The notes beneath the pieces were generated by a model. That model ran no database searches. It saw only the letters and a program-made list of their open reading frames with translations, and was not told the DNA's origin. Of a stretch of DNA of 53,044 bases, positions 1 through 7,472 are shown one piece after another. Each line of letters opens with the position of its first letter. The stretch's first letter is position 1. A program made the position numbers and the translations under genes. Source of the DNA: Bacteroidales bacterium (GTDB lineage Bacteria; Bacteroidota; Bacteroidia; Bacteroidales; Muribaculaceae); assembly GCA_004557565.1 (NCBI GenBank), contig SFGS01000007.1:1-53044 (forward strand), read 5' to 3'.

Positions 1-263
1 GGTATGCAGAAAAGATGTAATGGAGCGAAGCGAAATGGAATCTTTTCGAACCTTTAGCTCGCTCGAACTTGTTCGGGCAAATGCCTGCAATAGATATGTT
101 AATATTCTGCATTCCATAGGAATGCGACAACATCAATTGCACTTTGATGGCGAAATCGCATCCCGCTGGGATGCATATTTGTTATGCGACATTTGCAGGC
201 ATTTCGCTTCGGTTATGCTACGTCTCGCTTCGCTCATTTCGCATAACTTTCGCTGCATACCTG
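1..263. repeat. Large imperfect inverted repeat, no gene
   Basis: No convincing gene lies in bases 1-556. The left end GGTATGCAG (1-9) is mirrored by CTGCATACC (254-262). The inner sequence also pairs: AATGGAGCGAAGCGA near 17-35 matches the complement of 220-245, and AAATGCCTGCAA near 79-90 matches the complement of TTTGCAGGCATTT near 191-205. Together they form an imperfect palindrome of about 260 bp that may extend left of the window. Short ORFs here look like chance. Confidence 0.6.
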
Positions 264-298
264 CCTACACACATCAAATCCCTATGGGATTTTTTTGG

Positions 299-407
299 CC
301 CATAATAGTGATATCATATTGAATATCAATCATTTGGAGCGGACGCGAAATATCGCGTCCCTACCATGCGAAACCGTTTTGGGAGGTTTGATACATTCTT
401 CCCTTTT
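299..407. repeat. Dispersed intergenic repeat, copy 1
   Basis: This ~110-nt segment recurs in the same orientation at about 2079-2188. The core TGAATATCAATCATTTG is identical, and the flanks agree at most positions. Both copies lie in gene-free spacers, so this looks like a family of non-coding interspersed elements. Confidence 0.7.
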
Positions 408-452
408 TGTTTTGGGGAGGGGTCTTTGCCCCGATATTAGCCAAATTTATAG

Positions 453-460
453 TATTTTTG
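453..460 (+). promoter_or_regulatory. Bacteroidetes -7 box for the porin gene
   Basis: TATTTTTG matches the TAnnTTTG -7 consensus and lies about 97 nt upstream of the chosen porin start. No -33 box at the usual 20-nt spacing is obvious; a TTTG at 425-428 is 24 nt away. Confidence 0.5.
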
Positions 461-556
461 CACCTGAAAATATTAATGCGACTTGATAATGAGCTGCTTA
501 TGAACTTTTTGGCAGTGGCTTTTGGAAAAATTGTTAAAAAAGAGATGTTTAGATTG

Positions 557-1597
557 ATGAAGCGTGTTGTGTTTGTGGTTTTAGGGTGTGTTTGTTCTGT
601 TCTTGCGCATGGGCAGTGCTTTAGTGGCGAGTTGGCTACGGAATTGCACTGGAACATGAAGAAGAAAGTGAATTGGACAAACCAGTTGAGGTTGAACTTG
701 AGCATTCCGCTGTGGAATGGCGCAGGTTCGATTGAGGCTTCCACGCTCCACATGTTGCGCACCAACGAGACCATTATCGACGACTGGCAGGGTTTTTCCA
801 ACATTGAGGAGGAAAACACCCCTGCGGCGATTGCTGTGCTGGGCTATATGCACCAGTGGGAGAGGGCGCATTTGTTTTTTGGCGTGCGAAATGTGAATGA
901 GGACTTTTTCACATCCGATGTCACTTCGCTCTTTTTCAACGGCTCGTGTGGCATATTCCCCACGATTGCGGCGAGTTATCCCATTGCCAACTATCCGCTT
1001 TCGGGCTTGACCGTGTATTTAGATGTGAGCAAAGGTGGCTTCACGTTCCGAAACAGCCTCTACAATGGCGTGGGCTACAACGGTTGGAGCAAGCACGACA
1101 ATCCATTTTTGGTGCGTCCGAAGAAAGATGGCATTTTCAATATGTCGCAACTTGAATTTTCATATTCGGGTGGCAACTACTTTGCTGGCGTGGCAGTGCA
1201 TACACGGCACTATGGCGTTGACCCCGACGGCAACCAGTGCGAGCCCGACCAATCCACCAAAAAGGCGAGTTGCGCCTGGTGGGTGTATGGCGAGCAGAAG
1301 GTGTGGCAAGCCGCCGACAAGGAAATCGCCTGCATGGCGCAGTATTCCGAGAACACCAACCGCGACAACGGCTGCTACCGCTATGCCGAGTTGGGGGTGG
1401 CTTACACCGACAGTTGCAACCAGTGCGGATTGTCGGGACAGTACGCCCGATTCTATCAGGGTGCGGAATATTCGCTCGAACTCACATGGCGACGCAGCCT
1501 TAAAAAGTGGCTCAGCGTGCAACCGTCGTTGCAGTACATCAACAACCGAAATGGCGATTTTGTGGTGCTTTGCACCCGGTTGACATGCGAATTTTGA
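557..1597 (+). CDS. OprB-like outer-membrane carbohydrate porin
   Basis: Predicted 346-aa outer-membrane beta-barrel resembling the OprB carbohydrate-selective porin family, which lets sugars diffuse across the outer membrane. The frame is open from 407, but ATG 557 starts a classical signal peptide (MKRVVFVVLGCVCSVLAHGQ) and is preferred. The mature chain alternates polar and aromatic residues as in beta-strands, including a conserved-looking segment around FFGVRNVNEDFF. It is a little short for OprB (usually 380-450 aa). The mature part has several cysteines, including a closely spaced pair near the C-terminus. The gene is monocistronic with its own promoter and a weak hairpin plus T-run after the stop. 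The family call is from sequence feel, without an alignment. Confidence 0.65.
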   Translation: MKRVVFVVLGCVCSVLAHGQCFSGELATELHWNMKKKVNWTNQLRLNLSIPLWNGAGSIEASTLHMLRTNETIIDDWQGFSNIEEENTPAAIAVLGYMHQWERAHLFFGVRNVNEDFFTSDVTSLFFNGSCGIFPTIAASYPIANYPLSGLTVYLDVSKGGFTFRNSLYNGVGYNGWSKHDNPFLVRPKKDGIFNMSQLEFSYSGGNYFAGVAVHTRHYGVDPDGNQCEPDQSTKKASCAWWVYGEQKVWQAADKEIACMAQYSENTNRDNGCYRYAELGVAYTDSCNQCGLSGQYARFYQGAEYSLELTWRRSLKKWLSVQPSLQYINNRNGDFVVLCTRLTCEF

Positions 1598-1628
1598 TGC
1601 TTTTTGCACGAAAATCGCAGTTTTTTTG
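1588..1628 (+). terminator. Probable terminator after the porin gene
   Basis: GCGAATTTT and GAAAATCGC can form an imperfect stem followed by a run of T (about 1620-1627). It overlaps the end of the porin gene and sits just upstream of the tRNA-Lys promoter. Confidence 0.45.
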
Positions 1629-1636
1629 CCAAAAAC

Positions 1637-1667
1637 TTGCATAGTTCAGAAAATATTTCTACCTTTG
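1637..1667 (+). promoter_or_regulatory. tRNA-Lys promoter
   Basis: TTG (1637-1639) and TACCTTTG (1660-1667) are separated by 20 nt, a textbook Bacteroidetes -33/-7 pair. The tRNA 5' end follows 16 nt later. Confidence 0.75.
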
Positions 1668-1682
1668 CATCGCTTTTACGGA

Positions 1683-1758
1683 GATTCGCTAGCTCAGCTG
1701 GTAGAGCACATCCCTTTTAAGGATGGGGTCGTGGGTTCGAACCCCACGCGGATCACCA
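1683..1758 (+). tRNA. tRNA-Lys (anticodon TTT)
   Basis: Complete cloverleaf. The acceptor arms GATTCGC and GCGGATC pair over 7 bp with one G-T. The D-arm contains AGCTGGTAGAGC, the anticodon loop CTTTTAA gives anticodon TTT, and the T-arm contains GGTTCGAACC. The discriminator A1755 is followed by CCA (1756-1758), so CCA appears encoded, unlike in the tRNA-Ser of this window. Confidence 0.97.
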
Positions 1759-1760
1759 CC

Positions 1761-1797
1761 AAAGACCGCAAGCACCACCGCTTGCGGTCTTTCTTTT
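1761..1797 (+). terminator. Intrinsic terminator after tRNA-Lys
   Basis: Perfect 13-bp inverted repeat AAAGACCGCAAGC / GCTTGCGGTCTTT with a 6-nt loop, followed by CTTTT. It begins three nucleotides after the tRNA CCA end. Confidence 0.9.
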
Positions 1798-1848
1798 ATA
1801 TACCCGTCACAAAGTTTCTGTGGATAATTCTGGTTCAGTGGAAAAATA

Positions 1849-2415
1849 CTGGGGGGACTGAAACAAAAAACATAAAAAACAGCCTTTTAGTGATGCCAGT
1901 GCTTCGCACCTGTCGTTAGTGCTGTGGCATGTCTGATTTCAAGCCGAGGCTTGAATCAGTCACACCACATCACCAACGCCACCCTCTTACGAGGTCTCGG
2001 TGGCATCGCCAAAAGGATAAAAAACGCTCGCCTTCGGCGAAAAACCAAATCCGGTAGGGATGTGATACTTCACGTCCGCCCATGATTGTGGCATCATACT
2101 GAATATCAATCATTTGTAGCGAATGCAAAGTATCGAGAACTTACCATGAAAAATCGTTTTGGAAGATTTGGTACAATCTCCTTCCAAGAAATCATGTTAT
2201 CATCAGGGGTTTTTTCGCCGTGAAACGGCGAGCGGTTTTTATCATTGGTGCAATGTGGAATGCCCTCGTAAGAGGGTGGCGGAGTGATTGTGTGGTTGGC
2301 GGCATGGGAACTCGTTTCCAATGACGCAAAGCGCACAGTCGCACCGCCAAATGCGAAGCATTCCACGTTGCTCCAAGGCTGTTTTTTATGTTTTTGTTTT
2401 TGGTCCCATTCAAAA
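1849..2415. repeat. Large imperfect inverted repeat in a gene-free spacer
   Basis: Bases 1800-2500 hold no gene. The left arm (~1849-2060) and right arm (~2200-2415) are imperfect reverse complements. AACATAAAAAACAGCCTT (left) is mirrored near 2372-2395, the block GCCACCCTCTTACGAG is mirrored near 2265-2282, and GCTCGCC...GGCGAAAAA recurs in both arms. The element encloses copy 2 of the dispersed repeat (2079-2188). It could be a decayed MITE-like or fold-back element. Confidence 0.65.
2079..2188. repeat. Dispersed intergenic repeat, copy 2
   Basis: Direct copy of the segment at 299-407, sharing TGAATATCAATCATTTG and the following ~60 nt with scattered substitutions. It sits in the loop of the larger inverted repeat. 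Confidence 0.7.
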
Positions 2416-2507
2416 TTGTGTTCTGGGGAGGAATGATAAAGGTCGCGACTCAAAAAAAGCGCGACCTTTGTTTTCTTTATGCCTTGGCCTTGGGGGGGCT
2501 GGGGGGA

Positions 2508-2687
2508 TTATTCGGCGGGGGTCCATTTGCAGCGGACGGGGGAGACGATGGCGCCTTCTTCCTTGAGGGCTTTCATTGCTTTGTCCACTTCTTTACGGTC
2601 GAGGCCGCTGAGTTCTGCAATCTTGCCGGCGTTGAGAGGTTGTCCGGCTTGCTTCATTGTGTCTAATACTTTTTGTTTTGCTTCCAT
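2508..2687 (-). CDS. Small winged-helix (HTH) DNA-binding protein
   Basis: A 59-aa ORF starting MEAKQKVLDTMKQAG and ending CKWTPAE. The predicted fold is helix, then a helix-turn-helix (NAGKIAELSGLDRKEVDKAM), then a short wing (EEGAIVSPVRCKW). This is the plan of minimal winged-helix regulators found in Bacteroidetes and of MarR/ArsR-like recognition domains. It is compact, highly charged and lacks any extra domain. It lies 27 nt downstream of the FNT channel gene on the same strand and is probably in the same transcript. Target DNA is unknown. Codon pattern and composition suggest a real gene despite its size. Confidence 0.75.
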   Translation of the reverse strand: MEAKQKVLDTMKQAGQPLNAGKIAELSGLDRKEVDKAMKALKEEGAIVSPVRCKWTPAE

Positions 2688-2714
2688 AATGTTATGTTTT
2701 TTATTGAGTAAGAA

Positions 2715-3311
2715 TTAGTCTTTCCAGATGAGTCGGTAGAGGTTGCACCCTATGAAATTGCCCACCACGATGGCGATGTAGAATGCAAGCACGCTGAGAG
2801 CGTTTTCGCAGAGGTAGTCCACTGGCACGCAGAGGTAATAGAATGCGTCGGCTATGCAGTGGGGGAATCCGCACACGATGAACAGCGGCACACCAAAGAG
2901 CAATGGCAAATTCTTGCCTTGACGGGCGAAGGTTACGGCTGTGGTCATGATAAATCCGCACCCTATAGCCAGCACGCCACCTTTCAGCGGACCTGTGGCG
3001 AGGCGGCCTTCAAGAATCTTTTGCGCCGTGTCTTGCAGGTGCATGGGGCTGCATCGGGCTATCAGCGCCACGAGCAAGCAGCCAATGATGTTGCCCACCA
3101 ATATGAGCAGCAGTTGCCCGGTTTCTCCTTTTTTGATAAATCCGGCGGTGCCAGTGTAGAGTTTCAAACTGTAGCTCACCACGGTAAGCAGACCGAATGC
3201 GAAAAGCACGGCTCCCACGATTCCTTTCTCGTCGGCAAGGTAGCCGAAACCAGCAATGCCGATGCAAATGCCAGCCAAAACCGCGGAGCGAAGAATTTGT
3301 TCGATTTTCAT
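2715..3311 (-). CDS. Formate/nitrite transporter (FNT) family channel
   Basis: A 198-aa inner-membrane protein with about six hydrophobic segments. The segment CGFPHCIADAFYY fits the FNT signature region that forms the central pore of the pentameric formate/nitrite/hydrosulfide channels. It is shorter than FocA/NirC (about 270-285 aa), lacking most of the N-terminal helix and interhelix loops, like short FNT members seen in Bacteroidetes. The start ATG 3311 follows a TATCTTTG box on the minus strand (3342-3335). The small winged-helix gene follows in the same direction. The substrate cannot be told from sequence; anaerobic formate or hydrosulfide release would fit the lifestyle. Confidence 0.7.
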   Translation of the reverse strand: MKIEQILRSAVLAGICIGIAGFGYLADEKGIVGAVLFAFGLLTVVSYSLKLYTGTAGFIKKGETGQLLLILVGNIIGCLLVALIARCSPMHLQDTAQKILEGRLATGPLKGGVLAIGCGFIMTTAVTFARQGKNLPLLFGVPLFIVCGFPHCIADAFYYLCVPVDYLCENALSVLAFYIAIVVGNFIGCNLYRLIWKD

Positions 3312-3334
3312 GCGCGTAAAATAATGTAGTGATG

Positions 3335-3342
3335 CAAAGATA
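3335..3342 (-). promoter_or_regulatory. -7 box for the FNT gene
   Basis: Minus-strand TATCTTTG matches TAnnTTTG and lies about 24 nt before the start codon. No clear -33 box. Confidence 0.5.
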
Positions 3343-3469
3343 GCAAAAAACTTTCAGATTACACCGCCAGAAAAGTGATGATATGATGCGCGATTTGTGA
3401 GAATATAAAAAATGAAGTGGTATCGGTGAATTTGAGAAATTTGTTATAAAATGTTTGTGGAAAATATGG

Positions 3470-3477
3470 TATCTTTG
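3470..3477 (+). promoter_or_regulatory. -7 box for the AraC-type gene
   Basis: TATCTTTG matches TAnnTTTG, about 64 nt before the start. TTTG elements upstream are not at canonical spacing. Confidence 0.5.
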
Positions 3478-3540
3478 TGCAATTCTCTAATTGGCAGATG
3501 GCGCCTTTTGGCGGAATATCGTAATCGAAAGAAATAGGTG

Positions 3541-4641
3541 ATGGAAAAAATTGATATATCAGCGGCAGTGGTTCTGCTTATTATGGCGTTTGTGCTTGTG
3601 AGCGTGAAGATTCCCAACGATGAGCGTTGGTGTGCCATTCGGCGAATGAACAGGCTGCTGTTTGCATGTTATATATGTATTGGCGTGTCGAATATCATTA
3701 CAGGTGTGTGTGGCGTGGACACACAGCCCGACCCTGTGATGTGGCTGGCTATGCTGCTGGTGTCGATGTATCAGGCGTTTTTGTTTACTGGCACATGTGT
3801 CACGTTTCTTTCTCCGCAAAGGGTGGGGGTGAAGTGGCTCTCGGTCAATGCCGTGGTGATTACGCTTGTGAACATCGCCTCGTTTTGGGCATTCTTTAGC
3901 AACGAACGCTCCGCGGCGTGGATCAGCACAGTAGATGCCGTGCTCTATTCGGCGCAACTGGTGTATTATTGCTATTTGTTCAGGAAAGCATACGTTGAGA
4001 GCCGTCGGTGCCTTGAGGCGAGTTACGACGAGGATATGTCGGCACGCCTTCGGTGGATAACCATGTGCTTCATCAGTGCGCTCACGGTGGGCATTTGTGC
4101 GCTGCTGTTCGCTGTGCTGCGATTAGGTGCCACGGAGTATGCCGCCTTCACCTGCATCGCCACGGTGTATTACGTTTACCTGGTGATTTGTATGATTAAT
4201 TATCGCATTCGTGCAGGCTTCATCGTGAAGGTGGTGGCTGCTGCGCCCACCGCGCAAACGGCAGAAGACAGTGCCCCTGTGGAAAGCATGGACTCGGCAG
4301 AGGAGCATCAACTGCAAGCCGCTATCAAGAAGTGGGTGGATAATAAGCGATATGTGCAAGACGACCAGACGGTGGAGGAAATCGCAGCCGAACTGGGCAC
4401 CTCGCATGCGATGATGAAGTGGTATTTCACCAACCGTATGCACACCACATTTCGCACTTGGCGCATAGAATTGCGCGTGGCAGAGGCGAAGCGGCTTTTA
4501 GGCGAAGAGGGTGTATCTACCGCAATGGTGCATAAAATGGTGGGTATTGCCGATAAAAGCAATTTCCACAAGCATTTCCAAAAGTATGTGGGAATGACAC
4601 CGCGCGAGTATCAGGTGAGCATGAAACAAGGAAAAGGATAA
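3541..4641 (+). CDS. AraC-type regulator with membrane-embedded N-terminus
   Basis: A 366-aa protein. Residues ~1-230 contain about six or seven hydrophobic helices, and the last ~100 residues form an AraC/XylS double helix-turn-helix (RYVQDDQTVEEIAAELGTS for the first HTH; STAMVHKMVGIADKSNFHKH then YVGMTPREY for the second). A membrane sensor joined directly to a DNA-binding domain is a design common in Bacteroidetes. The signal sensed and the target genes are unknown. An in-frame GTG lies just before ATG 3541, and the ATG is preferred. The gene stands alone, and its stop codon lies inside the repeat shared with the GH97 upstream region. Confidence 0.85.
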   Translation: MEKIDISAAVVLLIMAFVLVSVKIPNDERWCAIRRMNRLLFACYICIGVSNIITGVCGVDTQPDPVMWLAMLLVSMYQAFLFTGTCVTFLSPQRVGVKWLSVNAVVITLVNIASFWAFFSNERSAAWISTVDAVLYSAQLVYYCYLFRKAYVESRRCLEASYDEDMSARLRWITMCFISALTVGICALLFAVLRLGATEYAAFTCIATVYYVYLVICMINYRIRAGFIVKVVAAAPTAQTAEDSAPVESMDSAEEHQLQAAIKKWVDNKRYVQDDQTVEEIAAELGTSHAMMKWYFTNRMHTTFRTWRIELRVAEAKRLLGEEGVSTAMVHKMVGIADKSNFHKHFQKYVGMTPREYQVSMKQGKG

Positions 4642-4768
4642 ACCCAAATCGGTCATTAGGCCGTGTAATGATTTTATAGATTACTTCTTGCGGTCTTTCG
4701 GCTTTTATAAGATGCCTTTTGCTTGTTTTTAATTCGTAATACGATTTGGGATAAACGACCGATTTAGG
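4638..4768. repeat. Palindromic repeat shared with the GH97 upstream region
   Basis: Bases 4638-4665 match 28 of 28 nt of the reverse complement of 19839-19866. A partial complementary arm (GACCGATTTAGG, ~4756-4767) could close a long hairpin with CCCAAATCGGTC (4643-4654). The repeat begins inside the AraC-type gene's stop codon. Confidence 0.7.
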
Positions 4769-4796
4769 ATATTGGTTGAAGTTGAGGGCATAAAAC

Positions 4797-4840
4797 CGTG
4801 GTATTTCATTGTGCAAAACGAAATACCACGGCATTTTTTT
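4797..4840 (+). terminator. Terminator hairpin upstream of 4917 gene
   Basis: CCGTGGTATTTC and GAAATACCACGG form a perfect 12-bp stem with a 12-nt loop, followed by CATTTTTTT. The hairpin is strong enough to act in either direction. It ends transcription from the left and insulates the next promoter. Confidence 0.8.
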
Positions 4841-4870
4841 GTTTTTGGGGCATTTATGGGGGTATTTTTG
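4838..4870 (+). promoter_or_regulatory. Promoter of the 4917-6241 operon
   Basis: TTTG (4838-4841) and TATTTTTG (4863-4870) are separated by 21 nt. The start codon follows after a ~40-nt A/T-rich leader. Confidence 0.65.
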
Positions 4871-4916
4871 CATGAGAAAAAATAATTTTATAATTAATTT
4901 ATTAAATGATGTACTA

Positions 4917-5399
4917 ATGAAAAAAATCAGTTTATTAATTAGCCTTTTAGTTGGAGTTTCGCTGAATCTCTTTGCCGGCGGGAATAACGACGAACTGGTG
5001 GTTCGCTTGCTTGACGAGCCCGACCTTCGTATGCCTCTCACCGAGAATACCGTGGTGAAACTTCAAAGCGTGGGTGTGAAAATCCAAAACCCTGATGAAG
5101 CACCAGAAGTGCGACTGTTCAGCAAAATGCGCTCCATCGCGTTTGATGGTGGCGTGGTGTCGGGCATCGCAGATGTGAAAACGTCCGCTTCACTGCCCTC
5201 GTTTTCCATGTCGGGCGATGTTTTAAGCGTGATGGGTGTGGCTGCCGGGAGCACGGTGTGCGTGTATGGCATCGACGCTCGCTTGTATGCAACCGTAAAT
5301 GCCAACGAGAGTGGCATAGCGTCTGTCTCGTTGCCTTCAGATGTGAAGGTGTGTGTGGTAAAAACATTGTCAGGATCTTTTAAATTGATAAGAAAATGA
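4917..5399 (+). CDS. Exported protein with T9SS-like C-terminal tail
   Basis: A 160-aa protein. The open frame extends upstream, but ATG 4917 begins a signal peptide (MKKISLLISLLVGVSLNLFA). The mature region has no domain I recognise. Its last ~60 residues read as a short beta-sandwich (VCVYGIDARLYATVNAN ... GSFKLIRK), resembling type A sorting domains of the type IX secretion system, although the motif is degenerate. The gene overlaps the next by four bases (ATGA), implying co-transcription and translational coupling with the FISUMP-type protein. Function unknown; export to the cell surface is an inference from the signal peptide and tail. Confidence 0.7.
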   Translation: MKKISLLISLLVGVSLNLFAGGNNDELVVRLLDEPDLRMPLTENTVVKLQSVGVKIQNPDEAPEVRLFSKMRSIAFDGGVVSGIADVKTSASLPSFSMSGDVLSVMGVAAGSTVCVYGIDARLYATVNANESGIASVSLPSDVKVCVVKTLSGSFKLIRK

Positions 5400-6241
5400 A
5401 GATAGTTAGCAAAAAATCAATATTGAGACTTTTCTCGTTTGTAGTAGTGCTTTTTGCACTGGCGCCACAAGCCGTGGCTATGCCCGACTCGGTGTATGTT
5501 TGCTTAGTCAATGGTGAGGTTGAGAACCACTCTGTGGTAGCCATCGACAGTATAGCATTTCAAATTTTCAACGCCATTCCAGAGAAGGACGACTCCTTGA
5601 ATGTGTGCCATAAAGATGGCAAAACCACAAGCTACGCCCTTTACATGGTGGATAGCCTCGCATTCAAAAAGCCCGCTGCGCAGCAGTCCGCACAGTGGGT
5701 GGCTGTGGACCTCGGTTTGTCGGTGAAGTGGTGCAACATGAATGTTGGTGCCAGCGCTCCAGAAGACTGTGGTGGCTATTACTCTTGGGGCGAAACGAAG
5801 CAAAAAGACTATTACGCCGACAGCACCTACTTATATACGGATAAACCGTACAATAAAAATATTGGCAAAAACATCAGTGGCACAAAATACGACGTGGCTC
5901 ATGTGAAAATGGGTGGTGACTGGCGAATGCCCACTGACAAGGAATTTACCGAACTCCGTACCCGATGCACATGGAAGTGGACCACACAGAATGGCATGGA
6001 AGGCTTCGTGGTCACAGGTAGCACTGGCAACTCCATCTTTTTGCCTGCTGCAGGCGAATATTTCAAAGACAAATTGTCGGGACAGCGAGGCTACGGATAC
6101 TACTGGATTGCAGACATAGTTGATGGAACAAATACGAAAGCCCAAAGTTACATATTTACCAACGGAGGTCTCTACTTCGGATCATATAACAATACGAATA
6201 GCCGTTTTCAGGGTCTGAGCGTTCGCCCCGTCTGCCCATAA
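5396..6241 (+). CDS. Exported FISUMP-domain protein
   Basis: A 281-aa protein with an N-terminal signal peptide (hydrophobic stretch ~9-28). A FISUMP-like domain, a fold common in large surface-protein families of Bacteroidetes and Fibrobacteres, fills residues ~100-281. Visible hallmarks are WVAVDLGLSVKWCNMNVG, YSWGET, GGDWRMPTDKEF, and the C-terminal GLSVRPVCP. Residues ~30-95 hold two short repeats ending in DSIAF and DSLAF, typical linkers in such proteins. It overlaps the upstream exported protein gene by 4 bp, so the two probably work together on the surface. The ligand is unknown. Confidence 0.8.
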   Translation: MKIVSKKSILRLFSFVVVLFALAPQAVAMPDSVYVCLVNGEVENHSVVAIDSIAFQIFNAIPEKDDSLNVCHKDGKTTSYALYMVDSLAFKKPAAQQSAQWVAVDLGLSVKWCNMNVGASAPEDCGGYYSWGETKQKDYYADSTYLYTDKPYNKNIGKNISGTKYDVAHVKMGGDWRMPTDKEFTELRTRCTWKWTTQNGMEGFVVTGSTGNSIFLPAAGEYFKDKLSGQRGYGYYWIADIVDGTNTKAQSYIFTNGGLYFGSYNNTNSRFQGLSVRPVCP

Positions 6242-6346
6242 CCGCCCCCTCAATCCCGGAATCACCGCGGCGTAATTTTTTTAAAAAATCGTAAATTGGC
6301 GAGGAATAATCTTCAGGTGCCGGTGAAATAAACTTTGTGGGAATTT

Positions 6347-6438
6347 GTGTAAATTTGTGGTTGATTTTGAACCACAGATGAGCACAAATTTCCACAAATT
6401 GATTTTTCGCCCGATTTTATGTAAATTTGTGGTTGATT
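6347..6438. repeat. Short direct repeats containing TAAATTTGTGGTTGAT
   Basis: The spacer 6242-6458 holds no gene. TGTAAATTTGTGGTTGATT occurs at about 6347-6365 and again at 6420-6438, with an inverted relative (CAAATTTCCACAAATT) between. The second copy contains the TAAATTTG -7 box (6422-6429) for the methyltransferase gene. The repeats look like duplicated promoter sequence. Confidence 0.6.
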
Positions 6439-6458
6439 ATTTCACTTATGTTTGAATT

Positions 6459-7262
6459 ATGGCGGTGATTAGGATTAAGGCACTTGATGAGGCTGGAGTG
6501 GAGGTGTTTGGCACACTCACCGAGGCACAGTTGCGCAATAGGTTGGAACCTGATAAGGGGATTTTCATTGCGGAAAGCCCGAAGGTGATACACGTGGCAC
6601 TTGATGCCGGGTGTGAACCGTTGTCGCTCTTGTGCGAGGAAAAACATATCACTGGCGATGCCGCTTCGCTGATTCAACGCTGTGGCGACATTCCGGTTTA
6701 CACTGGCGACCGCGACTTGCTGGCTTCGCTCACGGGCTACACGCTCACGCGTGGTGTGCTGTGTGCGATGCGTAGGCCGAAACCGCGCACGGTGGCAGAT
6801 GTGTGCCGCGATGCCACACGCATTGTGGTGATTGATGGCGTGGTCGATACCACCAATATAGGTGCCATTTTCCGCAGTGCCGCCGCACTTGGCATTGATG
6901 CCGTGCTACTCACGCCATCGTCGTGCGACCCGCTCAACCGTCGTGCTGTGCGAGTGTCGATGGGGTCGGTTTTCCTTGTGCCGTGGACATGGCTTCACGA
7001 GCCAATATACTCACTGGGTGACCTCGGCTTTAAAACCGCAGCGATGGCACTATCCGATGACAGCATCAGCCTCGACGACCCGCTGCTCACCACCATTCCA
7101 CGCCTTGCCATAGTGATGGGCACCGAGGGCGACGGCTTGTCGCAAGCAGTGATAGCCAGCACAGATTATGTGGTGAAAATCCCGATGAGCCACCAAGTGG
7201 ACTCCCTGAACGTGGCAGCCGCCTCGGCAGTAGCATTCTGGCAGTTGTGCGACAGGAGGTGA
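6459..7262 (+). CDS. SpoU/TrmH-family RNA 2'-O-methyltransferase
   Basis: A 267-aa SPOUT methyltransferase that transfers a methyl group from SAM to a ribose 2'-OH in rRNA or tRNA. Residues ~1-110 form an L30e-like RNA-binding domain; ~118-265 hold the knotted catalytic domain. Motif 1 is VVDTTNIGAIFRSA (the N and R bind RNA and catalyse), motif 2 is LAIVMGTEGDGL, motif 3 is IPMSHQVDSLNVAAASAVA. All three are intact. Length suits RlmB-like or TsnR-like members. The exact target nucleotide cannot be told. A TAAATTTG box is 29 nt upstream. The gene is single, and the octamer repeats begin immediately after its stop. Confidence 0.9.
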   Translation: MAVIRIKALDEAGVEVFGTLTEAQLRNRLEPDKGIFIAESPKVIHVALDAGCEPLSLLCEEKHITGDAASLIQRCGDIPVYTGDRDLLASLTGYTLTRGVLCAMRRPKPRTVADVCRDATRIVVIDGVVDTTNIGAIFRSAAALGIDAVLLTPSSCDPLNRRAVRVSMGSVFLVPWTWLHEPIYSLGDLGFKTAAMALSDDSISLDDPLLTTIPRLAIVMGTEGDGLSQAVIASTDYVVKIPMSHQVDSLNVAAASAVAFWQLCDRR

Positions 7263-7273
7263 CGAGGCGGAGA

Positions 7274-7330
7274 GTCAACAAGTCAACAAGTCAACAAGTC
7301 AACAGGTCAACAGGTCAACAAGTCAACGAG
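7274..7330. repeat. GTCAACAA octamer tandem array
   Basis: About seven head-to-tail copies of GTCAACAA/GTCAACAG (8-nt period) directly after the methyltransferase gene. The same octamer or its complement TTGTTGAC recurs in spacers near 8297-8318, 12789-12838, 21174-21207 and 22421-22445, so it is a dispersed spacer repeat. Confidence 0.85.
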
Positions 7331-7425
7331 TTTGCAAGAAGACTGAAGGCAAAGCAATCGTCTTAACTCCTTTAACTTCTTAACTCCTTAACTTCCAAAA
7401 ATATCTTTTTAACTCCTTAACTTCC
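7295..7425. repeat. Left arm of inverted repeats flanking mtgA
   Basis: This arm carries the octamers, then CTGAAGGCAAAGCAATCGTC, then TTAACTCCTTTAACTTCTTAA-type runs. Its reverse complement, with small changes, lies at about 8205-8315 after mtgA. Confidence 0.75.
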
Positions 7426-7472
7426 AAAAATTCTAATCTCTAATTTCTAACATCTAATTTCTCAAAAAAGGC

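Noticed and set aside
361..819. Minus-strand ORF of 152 codons near the porin start
   Set aside because: Overlaps the porin signal peptide in antisense and has no recognisable features.
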